A stretch of DNA of 64,000 nucleotides, taken from Cacajao melanocephalus. Taxonomy: Eukaryota; Chordata; Mammalia; Primates; Pitheciidae. Each line of letters starts with the position of its first letter. Positions within the stretch are counted from its first letter, which is position 1. Positions 46,637 through 59,537 of this stretch are shown piece after piece. The translations under genes and the position numbers were made by a program. The stretch lies in contig CAUYLG010059294.1 in NCBI GenBank assembly GCA_963573385.1, positions 1-64,000 on the forward strand, in the 5' to 3' direction. Below the pieces are notes generated by a model. The model made no database searches, was not told where the DNA came from, and saw only the letters and a list, made by a program, of their open reading frames with translations.

Positions 46637-47727
46637 GATAAATGTTTCATGTGCACTCAAAAAAATGTGTATTCCATTGTTATTGGGTGGAGTATTTTAG
46701 AAATATTAATTAGGTTAAGTTGGATGATAGTGCTATTTATCATTACCATAAACTTGTTGACATCCTGTCTATTTGTTCTATCAATTATTGAGAGAGTTAT
46801 TGAAATCTACTTCTATAATCGTAGATTTATCATATCTGTTTCTTCTTGCAGTTGTATCACTTTTGCTGCATGTATTTCAAAGCTGTCTTTCTAGGTGCAT
46901 AATTGTTTAGGATTATAATAAATTGATCCTTTTTTTGTTATGAAATGACCGTCTGAATCCTGGTAATGATTTTGGCCTAAAATCTACTTTGTTCTATATT
47001 AATGTAACCATACTCTCTTTTCATTAGTGTGGGCATGGGCATTCTTTTCTCCCATCCTTTTACTCTTGTTCTATTTGTATCATTATATTTAAAGTGCATT
47101 TTTTGTAGGTAATATATACCTATTTTTTAAATCCAATCTGGTTTTATTTTTTATCCAATCTGATAATATCTGCCTTTCAATTGTGGAGACCATTTATAAT
47201 CAGTGTGATTATTAATATAGTTTTACATATACTGCATTCCTCTTATTTGCTACTGTATTTCATCCCTTCTTTGTTCCCTTTTTTCTCTTTTTCTGGCTTC
47301 TTTTAGATTGAATGTTTTTATAAAGCCATTTTATCTCTTTTGTTGGTTTATTAATTACAACTCCTTGTTACTTAATTTTGTTAGGCTGTGTAGTTTGTAT
47401 ATTTCAAATGATATTACACTACTCCGTATACAGTATACTCTCATTCCTCCTTTCCCAGTTTTTATGTTCTTGCTGTTGTACATTATTTTTAAACTTAAAT
47501 TTTAAACTTATAAACTCTAAACTATTTTATTAGCTTTGATTAAATAATTACATATTAAGGTAATTTAAATGATAAAAAAATACTTATCTAGTTATTATTT
47601 CAAGTGGTCTTCATTCCTTTGTGTAGTTCCACAAAGGATTTCATCTAGTGTTATTCATTCATATTTCATCTAGTATCATTTTTCTTCTGCTTGAATAAAT
47701 TCTTTAAACATTCTTTGTAAAACAGTA
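46637..47727 (-). mobile_element. Old L1 (L1M-class) ORF2, part 1
   Basis: Reverse-complement L1M: TTTCATGTGCACTCAAAAAA, ATGTGTATTCCATTGTTATT, CTGTCTATTTGTTCTATCAA, AAATTGATCCTTTTTTTGTT, TATGAAATGACCGTCTGAAT, CTAAAATCTACTTTGTTCTA, CCCATCCTTTTACTCTTG and TCCAATCTGATAATATCTGC. Many stops and indels. Homology pauses at the element at 47728 and resumes after it. Confidence 0.88.
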
Positions 47728-48043
47728 GTTCCCCTTTATGCAAGTGGGATCCATTCCAAACTCCCAGTGGATGTCTGAAACTGCAGATAGTACCAAACCC
47801 TACATAGACTATGTTTTTTCCTATACATATATACCTATGATAAAGTTTAATTTATGAATTTGGTACAGTAAGACATTAAAACAGTAATAATAATATAGAA
47901 CAATTATAACATTATATTTAATAAGTTATATAAATGTAGTCTTTCTCTTTGTCTCTCAAAATATCTTAATATTTTTGAACCATGGTTTACTACCAATAAC
48001 TGAAACTGCAGAAAGTGAAACTGTGGATAAGGAGGGCTGCAGT
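47728..48043 (+). mobile_element. Tigger-like (TcMar) DNA transposon nested in L1M
   Basis: TTCCCCTTTATGCAAGTGG, CCCAGTGGATGTCTGAAACT, GCAGATAGTACCAAACCCTA, TATACCTATGATAAAGTTTA, CTCTCAAAATATCTTAATAT and GAAACTGTGGATAAGGAGGG match a nonautonomous Tigger-type repeat. Ends CAGTAGTTCCCCTTTATGC and GGATAAGGAGGGCTGCAG are imperfect inverted repeats. ~315 bp. The exact family name (MER or Tigger number) is uncertain. Confidence 0.8.
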
Positions 48044-49545
48044 ACAGGTTTGCTAGTGATTAATTCTTTCAGCTTTCATGTCTTTATATTTCCTTAGCAT
48101 TAGAATAGTATTTTTGCTGGGTATAGAATTCTTGGTTGACAGCTGTTTCTTTACCTTAAAGATGTTGCTCCACTATCCCCTTATTTGTATTATTTCTAAT
48201 GAGAAGTCTGCTATAATCCTTATTTTTGTTCCTTTGTATGTAATATCTTTCTTTTCTGCCTGCTTTTAAGATGTTCTATTTACCGATGTTTATGATCAAC
48301 TTGATTATGAGGTGCCTTGGTGTAGTTTTCTTCATGCTTCTTATGCTTTGAGTTCATTGAGCTTCTTAGATCTAAGATTTTATTGTTTTCATTATATTTG
48401 GAATAGTTTGGGCCATTGTTTCTTCAAATTTTTTTTTCTGCACCCCTTCTCTTCAGGCATGTCAAATGTGTTTATATTAAGTGACTTGAAGTTACCCTTC
48501 AAGCTACTGAGGCTCTGTTCATTTTAAAATTTTATTCTTGTTTTCTTTTTTTTTCATTTTGGATAGTTTCTATTGCCATATTTTCAAGTTCACTAATCTT
48601 TTCTTTTATAGAACTTTATTTGCTATTAATCCCATCCAGTGTATTTTTTCATCTCAAACATTGTAGTTTTCATCTAAAAAATTTGATTAAGGTCTCTATA
48701 TTTTCTACATTTCTACTTAACTTTTTGAACATATAGAATACAGTTAAAATAACTATTCTAATGCCTTTGCCTGTTAATTGTAGCATCTTTGTCAGCTCTG
48801 GGTCAATTTCAGTTGATTGATTATTCTCCTCATTATGAGTTATGTTTTCCTGCTTCTTTGCATTTCTGGATCTCTTTGACTGAATGCCAGATATTGTGAA
48901 GTTTTGCATTGTTAGGTGAGGGATATCTTGTACTTCAATAAATATTCTTGAACATTGTTCTTGGATGCTAACTTACTTGGAAATAGTTCAATCATTTGGG
49001 GTGTAATTTATGATTTTTGGATGAGTTTCGAGAAATTCTTATTCCAGAGCTAATTGTTTTTTACTTCTAATCAAGGTCTTATTGAGTACTCTACCCAATA
49101 CTTTTTGAAATCTGAGGTTTTTCAGAGTGGATAGTAGAACCAGGCACTCTCCCAGGCCCTAAGTGAGCAGTGGGCAATGTTTCCTTGAGTCATTTCACTG
49201 GTTCTTTTCCGAGCTTCAGGTAGTTTCTTCACAGGCATGTGCTGATCAGTACTATGCTGAATATTCAGTCGGCTTTCTGTAGATCTCAGAGTTTCCCATT
49301 TGCATAATGCTCTCCTCCCTAGTATTCTTGTGAACATTTGCCACCTTGGTTTTGCCAGATCCTCTGCTGTGTCTCCTCCATCCACAAATATCCCCAGACT
49401 CTTTCTGGGTTGCCCCTTGCTATGGTTTGACCTGGAAACTTTTGCAAGGTAGAAAGATGGGAAAATCATAAGGTTCATCTCTTGTGTCCCTTGTCTCTTG
49501 GGGATTACTGTCTTTTGCAGCATAGTATCTAGTGCCTTGAAAAAA
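48044..49545 (-). mobile_element. Old L1 (L1M-class), part 2
   Basis: CAGGTTTGCTAGTGATTAAT and TTTCAGCTTTCATGTCTTTA resume the interrupted L1. Further landmarks: TTGGAATAGTTTGGGCCATT, GTTTCTTCAAATTTTTTTTT, AAGCTACTGAGGCTCTGTTC, CATATTTTCAAGTTCACTAA, CTGCTTCTTTGCATTTCTGG and ATGCCAGATATTGTGAAG. Together with part 1 it spans ~2.6 kb of one element. The 133-codon minus frame 49122-49523 lies at its far end, matches nothing I can name, and is not called as a gene. Confidence 0.85.
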
Positions 49546-52106
49546 AAACCACTGATTTATTTTATATGTTTGTTTTCATTGCATTTGTCTGGAAGATAAT
49601 CTAGTCCCTATCCATCTAACCCAGAATGGGACAAAATTAAATTTCTATACCAGACGGAGAAATGCACAAATTCTAGAAATAGATTCTAGAAACTGGAAAT
49701 GCTCCTGCCAATTATTAGCTGTATAGTTATAAACATTAATATATAAGACATTAAGTAGTTTTCACAATATCACACACAATTAGTTACATTGTCATTGCTG
49801 TTACTATTATTTTTATATAAGGAAATTGAAAACCAGAGAGGTTATCATAGTGTGACAAAATCAGAGACCACTATCGATCTGGGCAACAAAAGAGAATTGG
49901 TTTGACTGTCAGTTGTTTTCTCTGTCTGGTTTGTGACCTGTTCTAAACTGAAAGCACAAAACCAGATATCAGCCTTGGGAAACAGGCCTATTTAACAGCT
50001 CCTCAAGCATAGAACCATGTTAATTAAATGGAAAATGTTAAGGATAGGTATAAGTTTAACAAGTGAATAAGGAATTTATGAACCATGCCCATGTTCTTAA
50101 ACTGCTCATTTTACTACCTTGGCATTTCTTCAGTTCTTTCTTCTAGAAAATCACCTATAAAAAAATGCAAAGAGATACTAATTCACATGGCAGATTAACA
50201 GTCTTGTAGAAAACCCCAAGTCTTACCCCACCTAACATATTTATTTAAAAAGTAAAAAGCTTGTTAACTCTAAGACAGCATTTCCAAAAACATATTCCAT
50301 AATCATGGCCATGAAATAAGAAACTTTCTGAGCTAAATATTTGTCTTCTCAAAACTAAGAAGCTTTCTTTACTGTGGATTTTTCAATCTTAAGATATGAA
50401 TGGATACTTTGCATTTCTAAGAGCGTGAATAAAATACACATCTTTCACCCAATTTGCTTTTGGAACCTTCATCTCAAGACAAGTATTCTATGAATAATAA
50501 GCTGGGAAAAGTTGATCTAGGAAATAAATTCTATGGTTAAATTATCAAGTACCACAAAATTTTGGTGGAAGGAATTTTTGAGGCTAAAAACTGTTTTTGA
50601 GACACTAAGAGAGTTAACAACTTCAGTCCTTGCAAAGCTGGCTATATGGACTTGTCAGATCGATAGTTTTAACAGTATCTTTCTAAAAGGTCTTCATGAA
50701 CACTGTCCTTGAACAAGAGGAATTAATAGAAATTTTTACCCATGATGCTTTCCATGCAGGAAGTATTGCTCATAAGTTAACGCTGAAATTGTATTTTGGG
50801 GAACAAAGAGGAAAAGCCTTAGATGGGTGGCATAAGAAGAAGGAATTAGGGGTTTGTTTTCATTTCCTTCCAAAGTAATTGCCTAAGGAGCTTTTTATAT
50901 CATCAGGAAGTACACTAACAAATGGCTTTCATGACTTTTGCTAATCACTTTATTAATGTGTTAGCCAGATTTTAAAATATGCAGTAGTATTAATATCCGA
51001 GGAGAAAAACTTTTATTGTGTATAAATTACAAATTTTCTATCTCAATTGCAGTTGCATTTTAATATTTCCTTTCCAGAAAAGCCCTAGTGCATATTCTTC
51101 AGGGAGCAATTCTGCACTCTTAAGGGAGTGAACTGAATGACCTAATGGGTCCTTCCATCTTTAATTTCTGTAATTCAGGAAAGCCTCATAAAACACAAGC
51201 TTCCTTTGTGAATTAACTTTTCTCTGAAAGTATTGAAACTACTTTCTTGCTCTCTTTGGAAGTACTTAAAAATGCTTAACAATATTAGAAATATTTACTG
51301 GACCCACACTGAAAAAAATAAGCTAAATTATACTCCATAGTTCAAGTGTAAATCTTTCAAAAGATATAACCTCTCCAGACGTTTTTTAATTATAGGAAGC
51401 CAGCCATTCACAACACCAAGAAATGTAATTTTAGGGAGAAAGAGTCTAAAACAAGAATCAAATCAAGCTAACAACTAATTATGAAATATATTTTATGTAT
51501 AAATTTTATGCATAAATATCATGGTTAAAAGAACAAAAGCATTTGCTAAAAACTCAAAAGAGGTATTACATCCATGTTTTAAAATTGCTAGTAAATGTAA
51601 TAAAATATATAAAAAAATTTTTGTTAAAAATTGAATATGTGCTAAAGACAATGAAATATTTAGAAGAAATATAAGTCAGAGCTATTTATCATACATGTTT
51701 GCTACTTAGGAGGGAACATAAAACCTATGGTCATAGGATAGTCACAACATTATAAATCATGAACTAAAGCATAAGAGAGGTCCATTGAAGCTTCAAGAGT
51801 GGGAGCATGCATAAAGATGAAGGAGTTAAGTTATTTGAAGCTTCTGTTTCTTCCTCCTAGAATAGTTGGTTAAATATCAGTTGAGACTAAAATCTTTTTC
51901 CTAGGCTCGTGCAAGAGGTTAGGAGTTCCAAGAACCACAATACCAACTGCAAAACAGTGCACCTTTGTGTTTTTCCCTAGGGATTAGTGGCATTTATGTT
52001 TACGTGTTTACACAGAGTGCATTATCTTTTTATGATTATAATTCTAAACCAGCATGAAAATGCATTTAAATAATCAAAATTATAACTTTAAAAACTATTT
52101 AGACAA
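49546..52106. other. AT-rich unassigned sequence
   Basis: 2.5 kb with no recognisable element, gene or RNA. The frame 50696-50878 (60 codons) is within chance. Confidence 0.4.
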
Positions 52107-52258
52107 CTCTCTTTTTTAGACATGGGGCCTCACGTTGTTGCTCCATAGTACAGTGGCTATTTACAGGTGCTGTTTCAGCTCACTAAATCCTTGAACTCTG
52201 AGGTTCAAGCAATCCTCCCACTTCAGCTTCCTGGGTAGCTGGGACTATAGGTAGGCTT
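52107..52258 (-). mobile_element. Free Alu monomer (FRAM-type), diverged
   Basis: TTTTTTAGACATGGGGCCTC, CAGCTCACTAAATCCTTGAA, GGTTCAAGCAATCCTCCCAC and CTTCCTGGGTAGCTGGGACT, then TATAGGTAGG, match one reverse-complement 7SL-derived monomer. Confidence 0.88.
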
Positions 52259-52489
52259 AGACAATATTAATGGATTAATAGTAGCCCTGTTGTGTGACAT
52301 AATAGAAAATGTGAAGTGGTTTCCAAATGCATGTTACTGAGTAATTCTTAATGTCATTTGATGGTGGTAAACCATGAAATAATTTAATTTTTTGCAGATG
52401 TCTTCCCAAAGTCCAAATATAAAGCTACACCAAATTGACAGCATATTTTGTATGGGCTTTGGACAGAAGAAATATTAGAGAATGACATT
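52259..52489. other. Unassigned spacer
   Basis: Nothing recognised. Confidence 0.4.
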
Positions 52490-52955
52490 AACAGGTTTAA
52501 AAAATACTAAAGAGTCCAGCAACAGATGACTGGATAAACAAAATATGGCATATAGCTAAAATGAAATATTATTTAGCCATAAAAAGAAATAGTTTTGATA
52601 CATGATACAACATAGATGAACCTTAAAAAAATTTTGCTAAGTGAAATAAGCTAGAAACAAACCACACATATAGTATGATTCCACTTATGTGAAATATATA
52701 GTAGGCAAATTCGTTGCTATAGCAAGTAGATTTCAGGTAACTAGAGACTGTAAGGAGGGAATGGGGAGTTATTGCTTGATGGTTATAAAGTTTCTGTTTG
52801 TATTGATGAAAGGGTTTGGAAATAGATAGTGGTAATGATTGCACAACATTGTGGATATAATTAATGCTACTGAATTATACTCTTAAAGTTGTGAAAATGA
52901 CAGTTTTTATGTTATGTATATTTTAATACAATAAAAATGTTTAAAAAATAATTAG
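52490..52955 (+). mobile_element. L1M-class 3' end with intact tail
   Basis: ACAGATGACTGGATAAACAA, AATATTATTTAGCCATAAAA, CTAAGTGAAATAAGCTAGAA, ATGATTCCACTTATGTGAAA, GGGAATGGGGAGTTATTGCT, GGTAATGATTGCACAACATT, GAATTATACTCTTAAAGTTG and CAATAAAAATGTTTAAAAAA follow the L1M 3' order through the polyadenylation signal. 5'-truncated. Confidence 0.95.
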
Positions 52956-53090
52956 GAACTTTTTCTTGCCTTACCTTTTGGCATAAAAAGGGTTACTATT
53001 TATTTCATCCTTATGTCTAAGAGATTGTAAACTATTAATAAAAGCCACCTACTCTGTAGACAGTAGCCATGAGAATAACTTACTTTGATT

Positions 53091-53172
53091 AGTAGCCTAT
53101 GTTTGAGAGAGGTCTCAAACATAGGCTACTCCTATCTCAAACATAGGCTACTCCTATCTCAAAAAGATAGGA
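53091..53172. repeat. Perfect hairpin plus 22-bp tandem duplication and a second hairpin
   Basis: Arm 53091-53108 is the exact reverse complement of 53113-53130 (18-bp stem, 4-nt loop). The right arm recurs at 53135-53152 as part of a 22-bp tandem unit (53113-53134, 53135-53156). TCCTATCT..AGATAGGA (53152-53172) forms an 8-bp stem with a 5-nt loop. No transposon termini are recognised. Confidence 0.97.
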
Positions 53173-53369
53173 GCATTGATAAGAAGTGAGTTAGAAGGCG
53201 AGCATGCTAAAGACCTTCAACTCACGGGAACAATGGATTAAAACACTGCAGTTATAGCATTTTCTGGGGCATTAAGTTCTTTGGTAGAAAGGAAAGAAAT
53301 GATGCAGTTGATGCAGAAGAAAGGGCTAAGAATAATATCGACATTTTAGCCTTAATTCTGTTGCTTTCT

Positions 53370-53480
53370 ACATCTAGTAATTCCAGAGACTCACTTCTCT
53401 GGGTCTTCGTTTTCTCGCTTGTAATATAAAAGGGCTAGATGAGTATTCTTAGATTTTATCTCAGTTGTAAAATTTGGATA
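53370..53480 (-). repeat. MIR-like fragment
   Basis: AGACTCACTTCTCTGGGTCT, TCGTTTTCTCGCTTGTAATA and AAAAGGGCTAGATGAGTATT resemble a reverse-complement MIR-class phrase (CTCTGGGCCTCAGTTTCCTCATCTGTAAAATG). Confidence 0.5.
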
Positions 53481-54719
53481 GTCAATCCAAGACATTGTGA
53501 TCAATGATAAATTACTTGTTGAAACCAAATACACATTTAAATCAAATTTTCATAACTTTGATAAAATTCTAACATCTTATCCATTGCTGTCAGCTAATAA
53601 GCTTACAGTTCAGAAATTTGATGTTGTCATTTGACCTGCTAACGAGTTAATTTTTTCACGTAGCCTCATTTCCCAATTTAAAACAACATAAATTGATAAT
53701 TTTATCATGATGCTTATAAAATTCTCTATCGACATATTCTTCTAAGAACAGGGTGTGGCATTGAAGCATGGAGACTACAGAACATAACCAAACTGTACGC
53801 ATGTGTTCAATTGTATTTTTGACCACATGACTGCTCAACTTGGAAAATAATGATTTACAAACTCACTGGCAATTATTATGGTCTGATAAAGTTAATTAAA
53901 GATTCTCCTCGTGCAGTATTTCCAATATCATTTTAGTCTTCCTCACAAAATGGTCACAAAGATATCTTAAACTCCACAGTTTGATTAGATCATCTATCCA
54001 CACACCTATTAACCCTTCCAGATCCATCTCACATCATTGCCCAGAGTGTTTTTGAAACTCTCACCAAACAAAGCACTTGTAGAAGGTAAAAGCTAGCATG
54101 TGTTCTAAAGTCTGCTTCTTTATTTCACAGTAGGAGCCTATGAGCCATATGTTTTTGAGGCTGAAAGTGACAATGGCAAGAATAATCCCATGCCATTCTC
54201 AACACAATTTCTAAATTTTGCCCTTCAAATGTGTCTTTAATGTGTAAAATTCGTTATTACTATTTGAAATGTTTTTACCTCTTTAGATGTTTTGGTTTAT
54301 TTAGGTGTTATATCCCCCAATAATGTTTCTAAAATAAGGAAATTATGTCTTCTAATGATTATTTTGATGCTACCCTAATATAGAAGCTATGGCATCACAC
54401 AGTGGATATTCATTTTGTTGCTCCATCTGTATTTTTCTGCTGTCTTTGTTTTCTTTAGCATATTGTGAGGCTAGTTCTTAAAAGAGACCTCAGTGGCAAA
54501 GCCGGGCCTGGTGTTCACAAGGCATATCAGCAAACTCACAAGAATGATGGGTTCTGGTCTGACTTTTTATCATATTACCTCAACCCCAGGATATAGGTTT
54601 TCTAGCTTCCATAATCTACGATACCGCCAACCAGACCTGGGATTGAGTATGTCCAGATGGCCTTTTAGTGATGGCACAGGGTGGTATGACCCACTCTATA
54701 ATTTTCATTAATTTACCAC
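53481..54719. other. Unassigned sequence
   Basis: No clear element. A C-rich patch near 54000-54060 is faintly L2-like. Frame 54493-54711 (72 codons) matches nothing. Confidence 0.35.
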
Positions 54720-55025
54720 CTAATGTCCCAGAATTCCTCCATTCTCCTCAGGATCAGAACCTTGTCCTTTACTGCCCCTCATGGTCTTTGAACCTTACCA
54801 CTTCCTACAATACTTCCCCATGATCTTTTTCCAGGAGGACCCCACAGTAATGTGGGTGTATCTTCTAGTAAGCAAATCCTTATTTATTTTTCCAAATTAG
54901 GGTACTCAATTATATCTCTCACAACCAGACCTCACACACTCAGCCCTCCAAAATGTGTAATTGGTACAGAGTAGTTGTTTAACAAACCTCTATTTCATAG
55001 CTGAATGACTGCATTATGTCTTAGA
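54720..55025 (+). repeat. L2-like 3' end, diverged
   Basis: CCTTGTCCTTTACTGCCCCT, TCTTTGAACCTTACCACTTC, TTGGTACAGAGTAGTTGTTT and AACAAACCTCTATTTCATAG resemble the L2 end (CCTGGCACAGAGTAGGTGCTCAATAAATATTTGTTG). Confidence 0.45.
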
Positions 55026-56660
55026 TTACTATTCTCTGTGAATACTGGGCCTCTGAACTTGGCTTAGTTCTCTCCATGTTCTGACTCTACCCTCTGTAGA
55101 GTCCTTATCCTGTTTTCCATGTCTGTCTCTGATATTCAGAAGGAAAACTATATTTATTTTTCAAAGTTTATCTTTTGGTATTGTAGAATCATTTTAAGGT
55201 AATTGTTGACATCATCACTTCCTGCCTTAATACTTCAGCATGCATTTGTAGGAACCTGTTCTCTTACATAAATCACAATAGCATTACCACACTTAAAGAA
55301 AATTAACAATAATTGAATCACATCATATAATTGGTTTCATATTTAAATATCCCTATGTGTCCCCAAGATGTCTTTGATAGGTTTCCTCACTTACAGGATT
55401 ATCAAGATTCAGTTTTTTGACACACATTGCATTTGCTTGAATGTCTTTTTATTATTTGAAGTCGAGAACAGACCCTCAAGCTTTTTGTTTAATGAGGTTG
55501 TTGGTTTTTTTTTTTTCCTTAGAATTTAGGACAGTAGTCTTTTAGAATGCCCCATGTTCTAGCTTACCCCGATGGCTCCTTCATGATTAGATTTAGGTTA
55601 AATATTTTTGACAAAGCCCTACATACTAATGATGCCAACTACTTCTTATTGCAGAGTATAAGGAACACAGAATGTCTAGTCTTTCTGTTGGGAACACTGA
55701 GTTTGATCATGCTGTTAAGGTAGGGACTGCTGGAACTCTCCATTTCCAAAGTTATACTCTTTCCAGTGTGTTGGTAGGTAATCTGTGGTGTGATATTTTT
55801 AAGACCATACGACCATCGTCTTCCCCAACAACCTATTTTCCCCTGATTTTGACATCTATTTATGATCTGCCTGAATCACGTATTACAAGAGAGCTTTGAA
55901 AACAGTGATTTTCTAATTCTGTCATCTCTTTTATATGTATCATCTGTAGAAAAGAAATAAAAAGTTTTCCTGTTTTCTTGCCTCTTCTATCTTTTTATTT
56001 TTCACTCACAATATAGATTCTTTACATTTAAAGTAATATAATCCATTACCATCATTATTCTTTTAGGTGACATTTCTGAGCCCCTTCAAGAAAGCTTCTG
56101 GTTCCTTTTTAGTACTATTTCTCCCCATTTTTTTGTATGTTTTGTGGCTTTGTTTTCTTTAAGTTCTCTTTAATAAATAAGAGTGCATTATCATTATTTG
56201 TAATCACAGATGAATAAATAAAAATATACTTTATATACTTCAATTTTAGTTTCTTATCAAATTCATGAGTATCATCCAAGATAAAGATTCAATAATATAA
56301 AATCACTAAGTCTGATTCAATAACATTTTGTTTTATGGTATATTTTATTGACAGCTTATTAGGAATTTGGAATGAAAGCAATACGGCTTCTGAAGTCTCA
56401 TGATGGGACACAGAAATACTCATTTCCATTTTCTGAAACTCATTCTGTCATTCTTTTATAAAAATTTTGTAAGAACCTAAGCTGGTTCTATTTCATATAT
56501 TTTATCTGCAAAATTTGCTTATAAGCAAAATTTCTGAAATAAGTATGTGCTTTTTATGTTAAGATGTTATGTTTTATATGCACATTTTCATATATGTATA
56601 TTTGTTACATGCAATGTACACATATATCAAGAATATTTCATCTACACTTCTGCCTTCTGG
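55026..56660. other. AT-rich unassigned sequence
   Basis: No recognisable element. Frame 55672-55899 (75 codons) matches nothing. Confidence 0.4.
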
Positions 56661-56674
56661 TAGATTTTATTTTA

Positions 56675-56975
<301 letters not shown>

Positions 56976-57444
56976 TAGATTTTATTTTTATAAACAAGAA
57001 AATAGTGTGAAATTCTTTGAAAATGTTGGTGTGCAAACAACTTAGATAATAAAATCAGGAAAATTGCAATGGTATTTTTAATATATAGCCAGGACTCCAG
57101 CTGAGAAAAGAAAGAATGAATCCCCTGACTTGGTCCAGAGGACAGCTTGAAGAGGTGAACGCAAGAGAGTGTGGGAGGCCTAGAGCATTTGGAGGAAGTA
57201 GCCTCACTCAGTCTTGAGAAGTTACCCCAAAACTCCACAAACAGGACAAAAGAATACCCAGGAATGAAGAGGAGGAACGGCTTTCATGCACACAACTTCC
57301 CATACCTAATTCAGGATCTTGTGAAGAAGTAATGAACCAATCATGTAACATGCATGGTAAGTGACCATTTTATAGTTATTGCTATCATCATCGTGGTTGT
57401 TATTGCTATTGCCTTGAAGTCTGTGCCAGGGACCCACAGAAACC
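56976..57444. other. Unassigned sequence
   Basis: Nothing recognised. The minus frame 56975-57238 is within chance. Confidence 0.4.
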
Positions 57445-57640
57445 ACATTAACTAACATATATTTTCATCAACCAAGTACTAGAGATTGTTTTCTGGTGCT
57501 TTTCTGCTTTTATCTTCATAAAACTCTGCCAGAAAGGGAATGTTATAAATGAGGATCCTGTGTCCTCAGCCAGTAAGGTAATATGTGACTGCAATGTAGT
57601 AAGCAGAATAACCAGAGTTTGAATCTTGGCTTCCCTGAAC
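57445..57640 (+). repeat. MIR element, diverged
   Basis: CATTAACTAACATATATTTT, CTTTTATCTTCATAAAACTC, AAATGAGGATCCTGTGTCC, CAGCCAGTAAGGTAATATGT and AACCAGAGTTTGAATCTTGG follow the MIR order. Confidence 0.65.
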
Positions 57641-58034
57641 CTTACTCAGGAAGATTGTAGGAAGAAGAAAAATATACAGGAAGGAAGGGTATCTTCAATT
57701 TTCATACCATTTTCTTGCTAGTAGAAGAAAGCCCTGGGATACAGGAGAGGAGACGGAGGCTTCCCAGTGGCTCATGTTGGACATGCAGGACAAGGTCAGC
57801 TTCATGAAAGATGGGAGAGGTTGCTGGGCCCTATGCAGGACCACACTGGTGTGACACCTGTGGGGATGAAAAGGCTAGTAAAGTAAAAAAAATAATAGGA
57901 AAGCGGCATCCTAGCCCTATCAGCCAGCACAAAAGAGCAACAGAGAAAACATAGGCAAACAGAATTTGAGCTAAATAACACACGGTGCAGCGTCAAAGAA
58001 GGTGCTACATTTCAAATGCAGATTCTTGTCAGAT
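57641..58034. other. Unassigned sequence
   Basis: Nothing recognised. Confidence 0.4.
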
Positions 58035-58280
58035 GCAGCAATTCTATGTGCACCCAATTTAAATAAATACTTATCTGTGTGTGATTGTGTGCATATACAA
58101 AGATGTACATCACAGCAATATTGGAGACAATACAAATGTCCATTCATACTACAGACTGTTAGGCAACAGTAAAAAGTAAAAAAGCTAGATTAATATATTT
58201 CAGCAAGAAAAATTGTCCACCGGACACTATTATTTTTAAAATACAGATACATTGTAGACTTTTTAAAACTTTAAATCCTC
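58035..58280 (+). mobile_element. Old L1 (L1M/HAL1-like) ORF2-end fragment
   Basis: CAGATGCAGCAATTCTATGT, TACAAAGATGTACATCACAG, CAATATTGGAGACAATACAA and ATGTCCATTCATACTACAGA match the L1 phrase GCAGTTCTATG..AAGATGTTTATCGCAGCATT..AAATGCCCA in order. Confidence 0.7.
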
Positions 58281-58937
58281 CGCATTTTAAATTTATGTAT
58301 TAAATTAAATGATGAGAACAAATTTATGTATTTTTATGCTATTGAAAATGAGTAAATAAATACCTAAGAGAAATCTGTTTTTTCAGCAGCTTTAGTGAAA
58401 GATACTTGGAAACAACTGATTGTGTTGTCACTGTCGAGGAGAGTGAAGAAGTTTATCATTCTTACCTCCGCAAAGGTAAAATACCTTTGTGTTCCATAAA
58501 CTGATGCTGTAAATAACTTGCAAACAACTCCCAAGGAGAAGCCTAGAATGGGGAACCAGCTTTGTCGTAGGTAAGACAAACGTCTGTTTTGTAGGACAAT
58601 GCCTTTTTGTGGAAGGGCAGATTAACTTTTTATTTCGTTCATCTTCACTTTTTATTCATGATATTATTCAACGATGTTGCATGCCTATTCTGTGCCAGGC
58701 ACAGTGCTAGTCTCTGCAACTGCAGTGATTATTGGTACAATCTTTGGGCTATCATAGGTATTGTAGCAACTTGGTATATTTTCATTCACTCACTGCACAA
58801 TAAAAATACACCTAATAATGTATCTACAATACTCTTTCTTCCATAGTGATGTCCTTTTGATGATAAAAGAAAAGTGTGCATTATTGTTTCTGTTGGTACA
58901 AAAAGGGATATTATGATAACTTATAATTAACAATTTA
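58281..58937. other. Unassigned sequence
   Basis: 58655-58725 has an L2/MIR-like phrase (CTGTGCCAGGCACAGTGCTA). Otherwise nothing recognised. Confidence 0.4.
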
Positions 58938-58938
58938 G

Positions 58939-59240
58939 GGCCAAACGTGGTGGTTCATGCCTCTAATCCCAGCACTTTGGGAGGCTGAGGCAGGTGGATC
59001 ACCTGAGGTCAGAAGTTTGAGACCAGCCTGACCAACATAGTGAAACCTCATTTTTACTAAAAATACAAAAATTAGTTGGGCATGGTGGTACATGCCTGTA
59101 GTCCCAGCTACTAGGGAGACTGAGGCAGGAGAATTGCTTGAACCCAGGAGTCAGAGGTTACAGTGAGCTGAGAGCACATCACTGCACTCCAGCCTGGGCA
59201 ACAGAATGAGACATTGTCTCAAAAAAAAAAGAAAAAAAGA
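58939..59240 (+). mobile_element. Alu element (S-like)
   Basis: Complete dimeric Alu: GGCCAAACGTGGTGGTTCAT, GGATCACCTGAGGTCAGAAG, GAGACCAGCCTGACCAACAT, AACCCAGGAGTCAGAGGTTA, ACTCCAGCCTGGGCAACAGA. It ends A10-G-A7-G. The CCTGAGGTCAG variant indicates AluS. Confidence 0.97.
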
Positions 59241-59300
59241 ATTAATATCTTAGAATTGGATATTTTACAAGGCAAAAAAAAATGTTTTTTAAGTAGTCTA

Positions 59301-59537
59301 GGCTAGGCACAGTGACTCACACATGTAATCCCAACACTTTGGGAGGTTGAGGCAGATGGATCCCTTGCACTCAGGAGTTCAAGAGCAGCCTGGGCAATAT
59401 GGCGAAAACATGTTTCTACGAAAAATACAAAAATTAGCTGGGCATGACAGCTCATGCCTATGATCCCATCTATTTGGGAGGCTGAGGCTGCACACCAGCT
59501 TATGTGACAGTGAGACCCTGTCTCAAAAACAAAACAA
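59301..59537 (+). mobile_element. AluJ-type element with right-arm deletion
   Basis: GGCTAGGCACAGTGACTCAC, CCCAACACTTTGGGAGGTTG, GCAGCCTGGGCAATATGGCG, TTAGCTGGGCATGACAGCTC and CATCTATTTGGGAGGCTGAG lead to CTGCACACCAGC. About 65 bp of the right arm is missing. It lies 60 bp after the AluS, in the same orientation. Confidence 0.94.

Noticed and set aside
49122..49523. 133-codon minus-strand frame
   Set aside because: Contiguous with L1M sequence, no recognisable domain, and no independent coding evidence.
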